A stretch of 64,000 bases of DNA, taken from Pseudoalteromonas tunicata (GTDB lineage: Bacteria > Pseudomonadota > Gammaproteobacteria > Enterobacterales > Alteromonadaceae). The notes under the pieces were generated by a model, which was not told the origin of the DNA, ran no database searches, and was given only the letters and a program-made list of their open reading frames with translations. Location: contig NZ_CP011032.1 in assembly GCF_002310815.1 (NCBI RefSeq), forward strand, positions 3,326,001 to 3,390,000, given 5' to 3'. The position numbers were made by a program, and so were the translations under genes. Below are positions 37,725 through 47,678 of this stretch, piece by piece. Position 1 is the first letter of the stretch. Each line of letters starts with the position of its first letter.

Positions 37725-38813
37725 ATGTTTGTATTAAATTCAACACATCAGGTTTGTTTAACTGAAAATAAAAATCTTAAGCAACAACTTGCAGCGCTAA
37801 AAACTGAAAATGAAGCCTTACAACGCGAAAATAACACTTTAAATAAGCAAATAAATGAAGCGGTATCTGCTGCTGATATTCATTATCAGCAAATGTTATT
37901 ACAGTGTGCAATTGAGTGTATAAACCAAGTTGAAGGGGTGCGTGAAACTGTTTTATCTTCATACCAAGCAATTGATTCAGAAAGTCGTTCAAGCGATTTA
38001 ATTAACAGCTTACTTGATGTCTCAAGTGAATCTTTACAACATATTGTTCGTGATATGCGTGGCTTAACCACCAAAATGGGCGGTATGACAGAAAATATCT
38101 CGGGATTGTCAGCCATGGCCGATAGCATCAATACCTTTGTATCGACTATTTCAAAAATATCAGATCAAACCAATTTATTAGCGTTAAATGCCGCAATTGA
38201 AGCCGCTCGAGCCGGCGAAGCTGGCCGAGGATTCAGCGTTGTTGCCGATGAAGTTCGAACGCTTGCTAACAATACCAGCACATCGGCCAATGAAGTGGCT
38301 GAATTAGTAAATAAAATTATTCATTCAACAGCAGAAACTGTTAGCTCAGTTAACGATATTCAAGGTAACAACAACCAGTTATCTTCAGGGGTCGAAAAAC
38401 TCAACGAAGATTACACCGATATAATTTCATGTTGTAATTCAATGAAATCAGCCATAGTGAATGCTTCATTGCGCACTTTTATTCAAACAGTCAAACTTGA
38501 TCATATTGTTTGGAAAGGCGACGTATACGCCGTAGCATCTGGGCTCAGTAAAAAATCGATTAGCGACTTTTCTGATCATACTATGTGCCGTTTAGGTAAG
38601 TGGTATCAAACTGATGGCGCTAAAAGCTACAGTAAAAGTGCAGCCTTTAAGAAGCTAGAAGAACCCCATAAAGGAGTTCATCAAAATGGCGTACTTGCTC
38701 TTGAAATGATTCAAAAAGGTGAAAAAAATAGCGTGGTAAAACACCTTCAAGCAATGGAAGACGCCAGCATATTAGTAATGCGCTATTTAGATGAATTAGC
38801 TAACGAAGGTTAA
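37725..38813 (+). CDS. Soluble methyl-accepting chemoreceptor with C-terminal CZB domain
   Basis: The 362-residue protein has no membrane helix. An N-terminal coiled coil (about 15-50) leads to a short receptor signalling hairpin (about 100-240, with [20 protein letters not shown] and [15 protein letters not shown]). A chemoreceptor zinc-binding (CZB) domain follows (about 250-358). The four zinc ligands are visible: H260 (LDHIVWKGD), C288 (MCRLGKWY), H315 and H319 (PHKGVHQNG). CZB domains sense hypochlorous acid, redox state or zinc through the reactive cysteine. The gene is monocistronic and convergent with the methylase gene, with their stops sharing TTAA. Confidence 0.93.
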   Translation: MFVLNSTHQVCLTENKNLKQQLAALKTENEALQRENNTLNKQINEAVSAADIHYQQMLLQCAIECINQVEGVRETVLSSYQAIDSESRSSDLINSLLDVSSESLQHIVRDMRGLTTKMGGMTENISGLSAMADSINTFVSTISKISDQTNLLALNAAIEAARAGEAGRGFSVVADEVRTLANNTSTSANEVAELVNKIIHSTAETVSSVNDIQGNNNQLSSGVEKLNEDYTDIISCCNSMKSAIVNASLRTFIQTVKLDHIVWKGDVYAVASGLSKKSISDFSDHTMCRLGKWYQTDGAKSYSKSAAFKKLEEPHKGVHQNGVLALEMIQKGEKNSVVKHLQAMEDASILVMRYLDELANEG

Positions 38814-40282
38814 GTGCGTTTCACTATTTGTCGGCAAAATAACGCAATGTCAGCAATGGTTTGCTCACTAAACTTCAGCTCTTTATTCACTAGCTGATTG
38901 ATTGAGGCAAGCGGCGCAGCTAAGTCTTGTTGTTGCCGCGCACCTTGATATGCCTGTTTTGCTAGTTGGGCTAATTGCTGCTTTGCTAATACAGTAAAAT
39001 CCGGCAGGGGTAATCTGGCAACATAACCTGATGTGATCATATTGGTTCTTATTAATACCCCACGCACACAGTACTTCACTAAATCCGAATTTAAATAGGC
39101 CACTAACCACCAGCTTGATTGCTCATCACAGATAATATTGGGATTAACGCCAAACAAACTACCTTGTGGTAACAAACAGGCTGAAAACTCAATACCCATT
39201 GATGAACAGGTAATGCCGCTTTGCATTAAGTACTGTTGATTACGTACATTAAAATTCGCATCGCACTGACTTTGATGTAAAAAATCATCAATTAAAAAGC
39301 CATTGGGCGCACAAAAAAACTTACTAGAACTGGGGTTTTTATAAAATGGTACTGAAAATCCAGCTTCGGGTTGTTTACGAATAAAAGCGTGATCGTTGCC
39401 TGTCGATACACCACTAATACAGGCAAACTTAGCTGATAACCTTGGCCCATCAAACAGCGCTTTTATCTCACAAGGTACGCCAACTAATAACTCCATGTTG
39501 TCCACATCAGAGTTTAATACAATGTCTGTAAGCGCTTTATAGATAAAGCACTCTTCGGCTAATGCAGCAAAAAAATCAGCTTGATTGAGCGGGCGATTTA
39601 ATAATCGCACCCTAGGCTGCTGTAAGTTTCGCCCTTTTTGCAGCACCAAAATACAAGTGCGCACATTGGCACCTTGATCTAAAAATAAATCGGTTGGGCA
39701 TAAAATTAAATCGTGAATAATACAACTGCTAAGGATTTTTTTTCTCAGTTTACTGTGCACTTTGGCGGTTAAAAATGAGCTATCGCAAATAGTCGCAATC
39801 ACGCAACCATCGGCTGCCTTATCTATCATAGCGGCTAAAAACATCGAGTACATATTATGCACCCCTACATCTTTAAACTTATGCTTTAAATCAGCTTTAT
39901 GCTGTTTGATATAATCTACTTCATGACAATTATAAGGCGGGTTGGCAACGATAAAATCGCACTCGCTCGCTTTTGTTTGCTGTGCTTTGGGCGTTAATAA
40001 AAAATCGCCTTGAAGAAAATGACTTTGGTAAACCGATAAATGACGTAATACATCGGTACTTTGCAGCTTAAAACGCTCTGCCTGTTTGGTATTTGCAGCA
40101 ATAAAAGGGGTCAATAATTCTTCTTGTCCTACGCAGGGATCAAAGACCATGTGACCTTCAGGATTAATTGCCACACAACGCTGATAAAAATATTCAGCGA
40201 CGAGTAATGGCGTTGCGTAATAACCCGTTGCGCGGCGATCGGTGCCTGAAGATGTGATAACCTGCTTGAGTTTTCTAGCCAA
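38810..40282 (-). CDS. Orphan N6-adenine DNA methyltransferase
   Basis: The 490-residue protein has the N6-adenine methylase signature NPPY (114-117, in FIVANPPYN), a SAM-binding motif around [10 protein letters not shown] (48-57), and a C-terminal half (about 240-480) that could recognise DNA, as in TaqI-like enzymes. No restriction endonuclease, specificity subunit or phage gene is next to it, so it may be a solitary methylase, a relic, or the modification part of a split system. It is a single gene. Cysteine content is high (about 18), which is unusual for the family. Confidence 0.82.
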   Translation of the reverse strand: MARKLKQVITSSGTDRRATGYYATPLLVAEYFYQRCVAINPEGHMVFDPCVGQEELLTPFIAANTKQAERFKLQSTDVLRHLSVYQSHFLQGDFLLTPKAQQTKASECDFIVANPPYNCHEVDYIKQHKADLKHKFKDVGVHNMYSMFLAAMIDKAADGCVIATICDSSFLTAKVHSKLRKKILSSCIIHDLILCPTDLFLDQGANVRTCILVLQKGRNLQQPRVRLLNRPLNQADFFAALAEECFIYKALTDIVLNSDVDNMELLVGVPCEIKALFDGPRLSAKFACISGVSTGNDHAFIRKQPEAGFSVPFYKNPSSSKFFCAPNGFLIDDFLHQSQCDANFNVRNQQYLMQSGITCSSMGIEFSACLLPQGSLFGVNPNIICDEQSSWWLVAYLNSDLVKYCVRGVLIRTNMITSGYVARLPLPDFTVLAKQQLAQLAKQAYQGARQQQDLAAPLASINQLVNKELKFSEQTIADIALFCRQIVKRT

Positions 40283-40359
40283 AAAAATACCGATTGCGTA
40301 AGCCTAAGAGCGGCTAATTTAACACAATCGGCACAGTTAAGATAATTAGTCAGTTAAGA

Positions 40360-41442
40360 TTAAATTGGACTTTGTTGCACCTCTACAGCTTGCCCCTCGG
40401 TTAAGCGCTCAGCGCCACGTACTGCCACTTTATCCCCTAATTGTAATGCTTGTTTAGGGTCAATAGTGGCGACTTCAACCCACTGCCCTTGGCCTTTTCC
40501 AACCGAAACAGCAATATGATGCGCCTTATTTTGTGCATCAATTTTCACCACATGAACACCCTGCTTACGTAAAATAAGCGCATCACGGTCGACTAAACTT
40601 ACGGCTTCATTCTTAACCAGAGGTACATCGACTTCAACTAATTGACCACTTGCCCAACGACTTTGCGCGGTTTGAGTAATTAACGCTCGAACTTCAAAGG
40701 TTTGTGAGCGAGCATCCGTTGCGGGTATGACCGCTGTAATATTCGCTTGTGCCGAGAGCTCGCCATCAAAAGCGCTCGTTTTAATCGATAACTCTTGGCC
40801 ATTAGCTAAATACTTGAGGTATTTTACAGGTACAAATAAGCGCACTTCTAAATTTTGCGTATCAAGCAACGTTACCAATTCATCAGCACGATTAACGTCA
40901 CTACCAACTTGGCGAAAACGTTGGCTAATTACCCCACCAAAAGGTGCTTTTACCGTGGCTCGAGCAATATGATCATCAAGTTGCTTAAGTTTTAGTTGTG
41001 CAAGTTCAATATCTGATAGCGCTAGATCATGCTGATTTTGAGTTTGATCAACCGCAAAAGCCGCGGTACTGTCAGTTTTGGCAAGCGACATTAGCCGTGC
41101 TAACTCTTGTTGATGATATTTTAAATTAATTTTTGCCCGCTTGATTAAGGCTTCTTGCTCGGCACGCTGTAACTGGAGTGGTAGCATATCAATTTTAGCA
41201 ATCACTTCGCCTTCGCGTACTTGCTGCCCAGGCTCGACCACATACGTCAGTTGGCCATTCGCTCCAGCAGTTAAATTCACATCATTGCGGCCAAATACCG
41301 TACCGTGGATCATGACACTGCTACTAAGTGGCGTAATTTTAACACTACTGACCGATACCGGCACTGGAGGTATTTCTGCTGCGCCGAGTGCGGCACTAAA
41401 GCTTAAAACACTTATTAAACATAGCTGAGTTAATACTTTCAT
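40360..41442 (-). CDS. RND efflux periplasmic adaptor (membrane fusion protein)
   Basis: The 360-residue protein has a signal peptide (MKVLTQLCLISVLSFSAALG). A lipoyl-like half motif follows (VVEPGQQVREGEVIAKID), then an alpha hairpin (about 90-145), the second lipoyl half (ATVKAPFGGVISQRF) and a beta-barrel. No lipobox is present. I use ATG 41442, since the 23 codons upstream look untranslated. It bridges the RND pump encoded just upstream (7 bases) to an outer membrane channel that is not encoded here. Confidence 0.92.
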   Translation of the reverse strand: MKVLTQLCLISVLSFSAALGAAEIPPVPVSVSSVKITPLSSSVMIHGTVFGRNDVNLTAGANGQLTYVVEPGQQVREGEVIAKIDMLPLQLQRAEQEALIKRAKINLKYHQQELARLMSLAKTDSTAAFAVDQTQNQHDLALSDIELAQLKLKQLDDHIARATVKAPFGGVISQRFRQVGSDVNRADELVTLLDTQNLEVRLFVPVKYLKYLANGQELSIKTSAFDGELSAQANITAVIPATDARSQTFEVRALITQTAQSRWASGQLVEVDVPLVKNEAVSLVDRDALILRKQGVHVVKIDAQNKAHHIAVSVGKGQGQWVEVATIDPKQALQLGDKVAVRGAERLTEGQAVEVQQSPI

Positions 41443-41449
41443 TGGGTTC

Positions 41450-44400
41450 TCACTTTTGATTTGCAGCAAAATTAACCGCAACCACATCAGGGATTTGATT
41501 GGGGATAGCACTGATTTGCGCTGCTAATTTTTGTTCGCCCAAGCGCAATAAACTAGGCATTAAAACTAAGGTGAAAATAGCGCTAATTGCCATCCCCCCC
41601 ACAATAACCGTTGCTAAACCGCGATAAATTTCAGAACCTACCCCAGGCATAAGCATTAGTGGCAACATGCCAAATAAACTAGTTAAGGTACTTAAATACA
41701 CCGGGCGAGCTCTTATAAGGACGGCTTGTTCTACCGCTTTGGTACGACTAAGCCCGGCACGTTCTGCTTCGCGGGTTTGGTCAACCAGCAAAATAGCATT
41801 ATTGACCACTAAACCGAGTAAAATGATAAAACCTATCATGGTAAGTAAATCAAGAGATTGAAAAGTAAATAGATTTAAAAGCGCCAAGGCTAAGACTCCA
41901 CCTGCGACTGCCATTGGCATCACCAATAACACCAAAAAACTATCTTTGGCTGACTTAAATAACGCCGTCATCAGTAAAAATAAAATAAACATCGCAAGAG
42001 CAAAGTTGATTTGCATTTCATCAATCGCTGATGCCATTTTCTCGGCATTCCCCGCTAAAATGAGGCTGGCATCACTGGGTAATTGCGCTTTCATTATCGG
42101 TAGCACTTTTTCGTTTAATAACTGCTGAGCTTGTTGCAACGACATATCCTCAGGCGGCGTCACTAAAATACTGACTGTTCGTTTACCATTCACCCGTCTA
42201 AGTTGCGAAGGTCCTACTGTGCGTTCAAGTGTGGTTAGCTCACCCAAGGTTTGAATCCCAGCATCGGGACTCGCTATCGGCAGGGCTGCTAACTGCTCCG
42301 GTGTTTGCCATTGCGTTGCTCGTAAAATGACATTCATCCGCTCATTTCCATCAAAATACTCAGTGACAAATAAGCCACTGGTAAAGGCTTGAATGGCTCT
42401 GGCAACATCGGTGCGAGTAAGCCCAGCTTGGCTAATGCGTCTATCGTTTGGATGCAAGCGAAGTTCGGGTTCGGCCATATCAAGCGAAGGTTGAGGCTGT
42501 GCAGTTGAGCCCGGCATTTGCTCCGCAACTGTTTTAAGGCCAAGCTCTGCAACTTCAATTAATTTGTCCATATCCGGCCCTTTTAGATCTATGCTTAAAG
42601 TACGACCATTTCCGCCATTAGATACTTGGATCATCGAACCTCGAAACAAAAAGACTTGCGTATCAGGTAAACCGGCAAAGATTTCGTTACGTGCTACATC
42701 CATCAACTCTTGGACGTGAAGTGGATCATCAGCATAAATAAACCCTCCTGCATTTGATCCAAAGACATAAAAATTAAAATTGCGGATTTTAGGCAGTTTT
42801 TCACCGGTATAATGCGGCATTAATCGTTGTTTTACTCGACTTGCTATTTCTGCCTCCATAAATTCAATATTGCCGCCTGGAGGGGTATTTAAGCTGTAAA
42901 AAAAGCCATCCGTTGGCGCTCTTGGCATAAAGTCGGTTTGCGGCAAAAAAGCCCATGTCGCGATAACAGAGCCAAGTAATAAACTAGCAATCCAGCTCCA
43001 CTGTTTTGTTTTACTATTGGTCAGCTTCATTACCCATTGCGTTAAACTTTGCCAATAAGCCGCAAATGGGTCTGCTTTCGCGGGTTGGGTGAGTAAATAT
43101 TTACTGGCGATGGGAATAATAGTCACAGCGCTTACAAACGATGCAATCACCGCAATCGATAAGGTGAGCGCTAAATCTGAAAATAACTGACCTTCAATGC
43201 CCGCCATAAATAAAATAGGTAAGAAAATGGCGACACTGGTTGCAGTTGATGCAAATAAAGCCCCACTAACCTGAACAGCTCCCTTTAAAGCGGCTTTATT
43301 ATTTTCCATACCATCGGCGCGCAACCGGTTAATATTTTCTTGGACAATAATCGCAGCATCAAGCACCAAACCCACCGCAAATGCAAGGCCCGCCAAAGAC
43401 ACCACATTTAAACTGCGATCAAAAATATTCAGCGCTAAAAAAGCCACCATTAAGGAAACAGGGATCGTTGCAGCAATAATCAGCGTCGGGCCAAAACCAC
43501 GAAAGAACAGCCACAAAATGCCACAAGCGAGTAAGACCCCTAAACCTAAATTACTTTTCACCAAATCAAGGGCATTGCGAATATGCACCGACGCATCGTA
43601 ACTAAGCTCAATGGCTAACCCATGCTCTTGTAATGCACCGTCATTAAGCTCCTTGATTGCAATATTTAACTCATCAAGCACAGCCACAGTATTGGAATCA
43701 TTCGAACGCGTCATGGTAATGTAATACGCAGGCTTACCATTGCGCAGTGTCATAGCTTGGCGGTCAACCAAAGTATCTTCTACTGTTGCCACATCGCGCA
43801 AATAAATGGGCCGCTGGTTTGAATAACCAATGCGCATATCGCCGAGGTTTTGGGTATTATATTGCCCAGTAAAACGCACCGTATATTGCCTGCGCCCTAC
43901 ATCAGCGATACCACCAGATACATCGCGACTATTGGCAAGGGTACGGGTCATATCATTAATTGAGATACCCAGTGCCGCGGCTTTGTGTGGGTCAAAGCTG
44001 ACTCTCAGTTCCCGTGGACGCTGGCTTGCCATAAAGACCCTAGCAACGCCTTGAATCCGCGCTAAGCGAGGCTCAATCACATCTTCAATGACCTTTTGAT
44101 AAGCTGACATATCGACACTTTCGACATCCGCCGTAGGGACAACAAGCAAAGTCGCGGCCGTTGGGCCACCGCTGCCGGGGCCTGCATTGCCACCAGCTGA
44201 AATGATAGGGTCGATCGCATCTAAGGGTAATGGAGGGGCTTGATTTAGATTATTTAATACATCTAACATAGCTTGTTGCATGTCAGCTCCCACTTCAAAC
44301 GTGAGGGTAATAGAACCATTACCCTGACCTATCTGAGTAGTGACATCAATTGCACCAGGCGTATTTTTCACCGCATTTTCAAGCGGCTCAATAATAACCG

Positions 44401-44581
44401 ATTCGATTTCTTCCGGAGCGGCAGAGCGCCAGCCAGAAAAAATACTAATTTGAGGTTGCTCGATATTTGGCGTGAGCTGAATGGGTAGTTTAAAGACACT
44501 AATCAAACCAAACAGCATGATTAAGACTAAAATGACCACCACACTCGCTGGGTTTTTCAAGGAGCTGCGGGTTAAGTTCAT
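41450..44581 (-). CDS. RND efflux pump permease
   Basis: The 1043-residue protein has the full RND layout: twelve helices and two large periplasmic loops. The N-terminus (MNLTRSSLKNPASVVVILVL) and motif RSAAPEEIESVIIEPLE fit the drug-exporting group. Helix 4 carries GLVLDAAIIVQEN with a single aspartate (D408) followed by alanine, where AcrB-type pumps have an Asp pair; metal pumps such as CusA also have DA. The pump gene comes before its adaptor gene, the reverse of the usual order. No regulator is adjacent, but the 211 bases upstream hold three dyads. The substrate is unknown. Confidence 0.93.
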   Translation of the reverse strand: MNLTRSSLKNPASVVVILVLIMLFGLISVFKLPIQLTPNIEQPQISIFSGWRSAAPEEIESVIIEPLENAVKNTPGAIDVTTQIGQGNGSITLTFEVGADMQQAMLDVLNNLNQAPPLPLDAIDPIISAGGNAGPGSGGPTAATLLVVPTADVESVDMSAYQKVIEDVIEPRLARIQGVARVFMASQRPRELRVSFDPHKAAALGISINDMTRTLANSRDVSGGIADVGRRQYTVRFTGQYNTQNLGDMRIGYSNQRPIYLRDVATVEDTLVDRQAMTLRNGKPAYYITMTRSNDSNTVAVLDELNIAIKELNDGALQEHGLAIELSYDASVHIRNALDLVKSNLGLGVLLACGILWLFFRGFGPTLIIAATIPVSLMVAFLALNIFDRSLNVVSLAGLAFAVGLVLDAAIIVQENINRLRADGMENNKAALKGAVQVSGALFASTATSVAIFLPILFMAGIEGQLFSDLALTLSIAVIASFVSAVTIIPIASKYLLTQPAKADPFAAYWQSLTQWVMKLTNSKTKQWSWIASLLLGSVIATWAFLPQTDFMPRAPTDGFFYSLNTPPGGNIEFMEAEIASRVKQRLMPHYTGEKLPKIRNFNFYVFGSNAGGFIYADDPLHVQELMDVARNEIFAGLPDTQVFLFRGSMIQVSNGGNGRTLSIDLKGPDMDKLIEVAELGLKTVAEQMPGSTAQPQPSLDMAEPELRLHPNDRRISQAGLTRTDVARAIQAFTSGLFVTEYFDGNERMNVILRATQWQTPEQLAALPIASPDAGIQTLGELTTLERTVGPSQLRRVNGKRTVSILVTPPEDMSLQQAQQLLNEKVLPIMKAQLPSDASLILAGNAEKMASAIDEMQINFALAMFILFLLMTALFKSAKDSFLVLLVMPMAVAGGVLALALLNLFTFQSLDLLTMIGFIILLGLVVNNAILLVDQTREAERAGLSRTKAVEQAVLIRARPVYLSTLTSLFGMLPLMLMPGVGSEIYRGLATVIVGGMAISAIFTLVLMPSLLRLGEQKLAAQISAIPNQIPDVVAVNFAANQK

Positions 44582-44610
44582 CAGGACTACGACTCTTGGG
44601 ACAACACAAT

Positions 44611-44634
44611 TAATTCACAAAGTGTAGTGAATTA
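44611..44634. promoter_or_regulatory. Dyad upstream of the RND pump gene
   Basis: Perfect 8-base arms TAATTCAC and GTGAATTA are separated by 8 bases, 30 bases before the pump start. Size and place suit a repressor operator. A second dyad AAATCACA-4-TGTGATTT lies at 44666-44685, and a 14-base palindrome TATGTCGCGACATA at 44742-44755. The cognate regulators are not identified. Confidence 0.5.
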
Positions 44635-44792
44635 TTAACTGAAAAAACACGCTATTTTTTATGATAAATCACAGAGTTGTGATTTCACCGCATGATATCA
44701 ACCGCTTAGCGCAATAGCGACACACTTTGTAACCAAAAGCCTATGTCGCGACATACTTTAGAAATATTTACGTACCCAAGGTGGGTTGTGTT

Positions 44793-45632
44793 TTAATGTG
44801 TATCTATAGGTAAATCGACTCGCTGCCCCCACTCGCTCCATGAGCCATCATAGACAGCTAAATCGGTATAACCGAGTTCACTGGCGGCCAGTGCTAGAAT
44901 ACACGCTGTGACACCCGAACCACAGCTAAATTGCAATTGTTGCACATGGCTTGGTACGCGCAGACCAAACAGCGCTTTTAGCTCTGCTGTTTTACGCAAA
45001 AAACCATGCTCAATCACATCAGGATAAGGCAAATTTTTTGAATGAGGGATATGACCTGCTCGCATGCCCGCTCTTGGCTCCGCTTGCTCACCACTAAAAC
45101 GATTTGCAGGGCGAGCATCAAGTAGCATCACGTTTTCATCCGCCACAGAGTTTAATACTTGGGCAGCATCAATAAACAACCCCACCTGCACTTGAGCAAT
45201 AAAATTACCTTGAGCCAACGGCGAAGAATAGGCAGATTGCACCGGCCCCTGTTGCGCCAACCATGCAGGTAAGCCGCCATCAAGCACTGCGACATTGTTA
45301 AAGCCCATGGCTTTGAACATCCACCAAGCGCGCGCCGCGCTATAAATCCCTTGGTCATCATATACCACTACCGCGCTGGTTTGACTCACGCCCATTGCTT
45401 GCATGGCTTGAGTAAAAAAAGCGGCATTTGGCATCATATTAGGCAATGGGTTAGTCGTATCATGTAAGTGATTCGAAAAATCAAAACGCTGTGCGCCTTT
45501 GATAATAGCTGCCGCCAAATAAGGCTTTGCTGATCCTGCGGGACTCATACCTGCATCAAAAACGACCAGTGAACCATCATCAATATGCTGCGCTAACCAT
45601 TGACAAGAAACCAAATTGTGCGGCAGTTGCAT
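44793..45632 (-). CDS. sseA: 3-mercaptopyruvate sulfurtransferase
   Basis: The 279-residue protein has two rhodanese domains (about 5-130 and 155-275). The active loop in the second reads CGSGVTA (C237-A243), the form typical of 3-mercaptopyruvate sulfurtransferase rather than thiosulfate sulfurtransferase (CRKGVTA). The interdomain segment and YDGSWSEWG near the end also fit SseA. It moves sulfur from 3-mercaptopyruvate to a thiol acceptor or cyanide. The gene follows the KpsS-like gene by 81 bases on the same strand. Confidence 0.94.
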   Translation of the reverse strand: MQLPHNLVSCQWLAQHIDDGSLVVFDAGMSPAGSAKPYLAAAIIKGAQRFDFSNHLHDTTNPLPNMMPNAAFFTQAMQAMGVSQTSAVVVYDDQGIYSAARAWWMFKAMGFNNVAVLDGGLPAWLAQQGPVQSAYSSPLAQGNFIAQVQVGLFIDAAQVLNSVADENVMLLDARPANRFSGEQAEPRAGMRAGHIPHSKNLPYPDVIEHGFLRKTAELKALFGLRVPSHVQQLQFSCGSGVTACILALAASELGYTDLAVYDGSWSEWGQRVDLPIDTH

Positions 45633-45713
45633 ACTTTTCCTTAGCTAATTCAATGAATATAAAATGATTATACCTAATGAATATAAAAGAGCGAGTGGCA
45701 TGCTACTGGGTAT

Positions 45714-46901
45714 TTATGCAGCTGCATCAGCATTTGAAACTAAAGATAAATACTCACCTTTTGAAAAAGCGTCTGTTGCTAATAAGCGCGCTTTAACCGC
45801 TTGCACATGCTCATTAGAGCACTCAGACCAGCGCCCAGCAATACAATAAACTTGCTGCAAATAATTAAAATAAGCATTACGAAGCAACTGATTTGGCTGC
45901 CAATTGGGCAAACGCTGAAGGGCGATTTCTAACTGATGTTGGTTACCACAGTGCAGTACTAACCCATCTAAATTAAAGCAGGCTTGTCCTAACGTAATGA
46001 CTTTTTTATTTAGTAATAACCCTTCTAAACCAACAGTTGAATTAATCGTGATCACCGCTTGTGCGCCCAAAATGAGCTCCTGGGTCAGATTTGCGTTAGC
46101 AAAACAAGCTTGCGGGTCTTTATGATACAAGTGTGAATAATGCTTATGCCATGAAGGATGTTCTTTAAAAATCACCATCAAATCTGGCTGATTTAACGAT
46201 TTAACCGCCTTCATTACCGCATCAAAGAGCGCTTCCATATCGCTAATCCATGGCGAATAACACACAACTTGGGTGTCGTGAGGCACTTGAAATGGCACAA
46301 AAATATACCGTTTGGGCAAGGTTTGCTCCAGCTCGGCTTTCCTGCGTATATCGGCCTTGCGTTGTTCAATCACTGGCGCTTTAAAAAGTGGCTCGGTAAG
46401 TTTGGTTTGACGTAAGTAAAATGCCGGATTTTTCACTAAACTTGCCGCCTCATTGACACCTCTTGGATCCAAACTGGTCGTATTAGGCAGCAAGCCATTT
46501 TCAAAAAAACACACCGCAATTGCCAACTGCTCTGCAGCTAATACTACGGTTTGATTTGGCAGTTTTTTTCCATTCCAGAGCACCACTTTAGCTGGCTGAA
46601 GTTCAGTGAGTAATGCTAAATATTTTGCCAAACGTAAATATTCAAATCCAAACAGTAAAGCGCGATATAAAAATAATACCAACGGAAGTTGCCAAATCAG
46701 CTGTTGTTTAGCCTGCTTACGACGAGCTTGCGTGGCAATTAGCTCTGCTAAATCGCTGCGCCATGCCATTTTTAAAAATCGCCATGCCGAAAGTTTAGGT
46801 TTACCCATTACATGCAAGTGGGCGGTTAAACCCAACTGAGGAATTAATTTACGATAGTAGCGAGCATGCACGTTGTTACGGCTGATAAATAAAAAACTCA
46901 T
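45714..46901 (-). CDS. KpsS-like capsule/glycan biosynthesis protein
   Basis: The 395-residue protein resembles the Capsule_synth family that includes KpsS and KpsC, which add Kdo linkers to capsule lipids. Matching features are FFENGLLPNTTSLDPRGVN, VPFQVPHDTQV, FKEHPSWHKHY and the NDP-sugar-binding INSTVGLEGLLLNKKVITLG. It stands alone, without other capsule genes, so it may modify lipopolysaccharide or another glycan. A 13-base direct repeat (AATGAATATAAAA at 45652 and 45676) lies between it and sseA. Confidence 0.82.
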   Translation of the reverse strand: MSFLFISRNNVHARYYRKLIPQLGLTAHLHVMGKPKLSAWRFLKMAWRSDLAELIATQARRKQAKQQLIWQLPLVLFLYRALLFGFEYLRLAKYLALLTELQPAKVVLWNGKKLPNQTVVLAAEQLAIAVCFFENGLLPNTTSLDPRGVNEAASLVKNPAFYLRQTKLTEPLFKAPVIEQRKADIRRKAELEQTLPKRYIFVPFQVPHDTQVVCYSPWISDMEALFDAVMKAVKSLNQPDLMVIFKEHPSWHKHYSHLYHKDPQACFANANLTQELILGAQAVITINSTVGLEGLLLNKKVITLGQACFNLDGLVLHCGNQHQLEIALQRLPNWQPNQLLRNAYFNYLQQVYCIAGRWSECSNEHVQAVKARLLATDAFSKGEYLSLVSNADAAA

Positions 46902-47064
46902 TTTTCATTCACCTCATCAATTTTTTGCCCACTTTAACGGTAAAAAGTATCAATTTTATGACACTGATATGACTATCACTATGATGGCGCAGTCAGATAA
47001 TTTACTTGGTTGATTGAGTCAGAATGTGCTTCAATAACATGATGATTTTTTTGAGAATAAAAAG

Positions 47065-47655
47065 ATGTTAAAACAGTTAATCGCAAGTGCAATTTTACTT
47101 AGTGTTAGCCAGCTTAGCTATGCAGGCGTTATTATTAGCACTCAAGCGGGTAAAACCTTCAGCCAAACCCTGACCACCAAAGAAGCAAAAAAAATTGAAA
47201 TCGCAAACGATAGTCACATAGCCTTTAGTATTGAACGTGCTAAGCCAAATGCCCGCTATGGTTTGTATTACGCCAAGTTTGAGTCAACACTTGAGCAACA
47301 ACTGAATACTCAGTTATCGATGCAGTATTATGCCTTTCAAAGTGCCGTTGAGTACCCTTTGTATCAAGACTTAAATGGCTATTTTGGTGCGCACCTTGGC
47401 ATCAATACAGTAAAACCAAGCTGGACAGAGTCAGATAATTACTTTGCCATCGGTTTATATACTGGGATTGAATACCAATTCACCCATGCAGCTCGCTTTC
47501 AACTTGAAACTCGCTGGATCAATACCCTAGTAAACGATAACAGTAAAATTAGCTGTGATGCGTCAAAAAATAACGACGACCAGTGTTTATGGCATTTTGA
47601 TGGCGATGTACTGACTCAATTTCAAGCCAGTGCAGGGTTTAGCTACCGCTTTTAA
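47065..47655 (+). CDS. Small outer membrane beta-barrel protein
   Basis: The 196-residue protein has a signal peptide (MLKQLIASAILLSVSQLSYA). Alternating amphipathic strands follow, and it ends in GFSYRF; a terminal phenylalanine is the usual signal for outer membrane insertion. One pair of cysteines near the end (in SCDASKNNDDQCLW) could close a loop. It resembles OmpA-like barrels without the peptidoglycan domain. It is 23 bases before the CHMI-type gene and may be cotranscribed. Function unknown. Confidence 0.8.
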   Translation: MLKQLIASAILLSVSQLSYAGVIISTQAGKTFSQTLTTKEAKKIEIANDSHIAFSIERAKPNARYGLYYAKFESTLEQQLNTQLSMQYYAFQSAVEYPLYQDLNGYFGAHLGINTVKPSWTESDNYFAIGLYTGIEYQFTHAARFQLETRWINTLVNDNSKISCDASKNNDDQCLWHFDGDVLTQFQASAGFSYRF

Positions 47656-47678
47656 GCATTAATAGAAAAGAGGTTTCG

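Noticed and set aside
38810..40282. Restriction-modification or phage-defence island around the methylase
   Set aside because: Neighbours are a chemoreceptor and an efflux adaptor; no nuclease, specificity, helicase or toxin gene is adjacent.
45664..45849. 61-codon open frame on the plus strand with an ATG
   Set aside because: It lies mostly antisense to the KpsS-like gene, has no clear ribosome site and no recognisable protein character.
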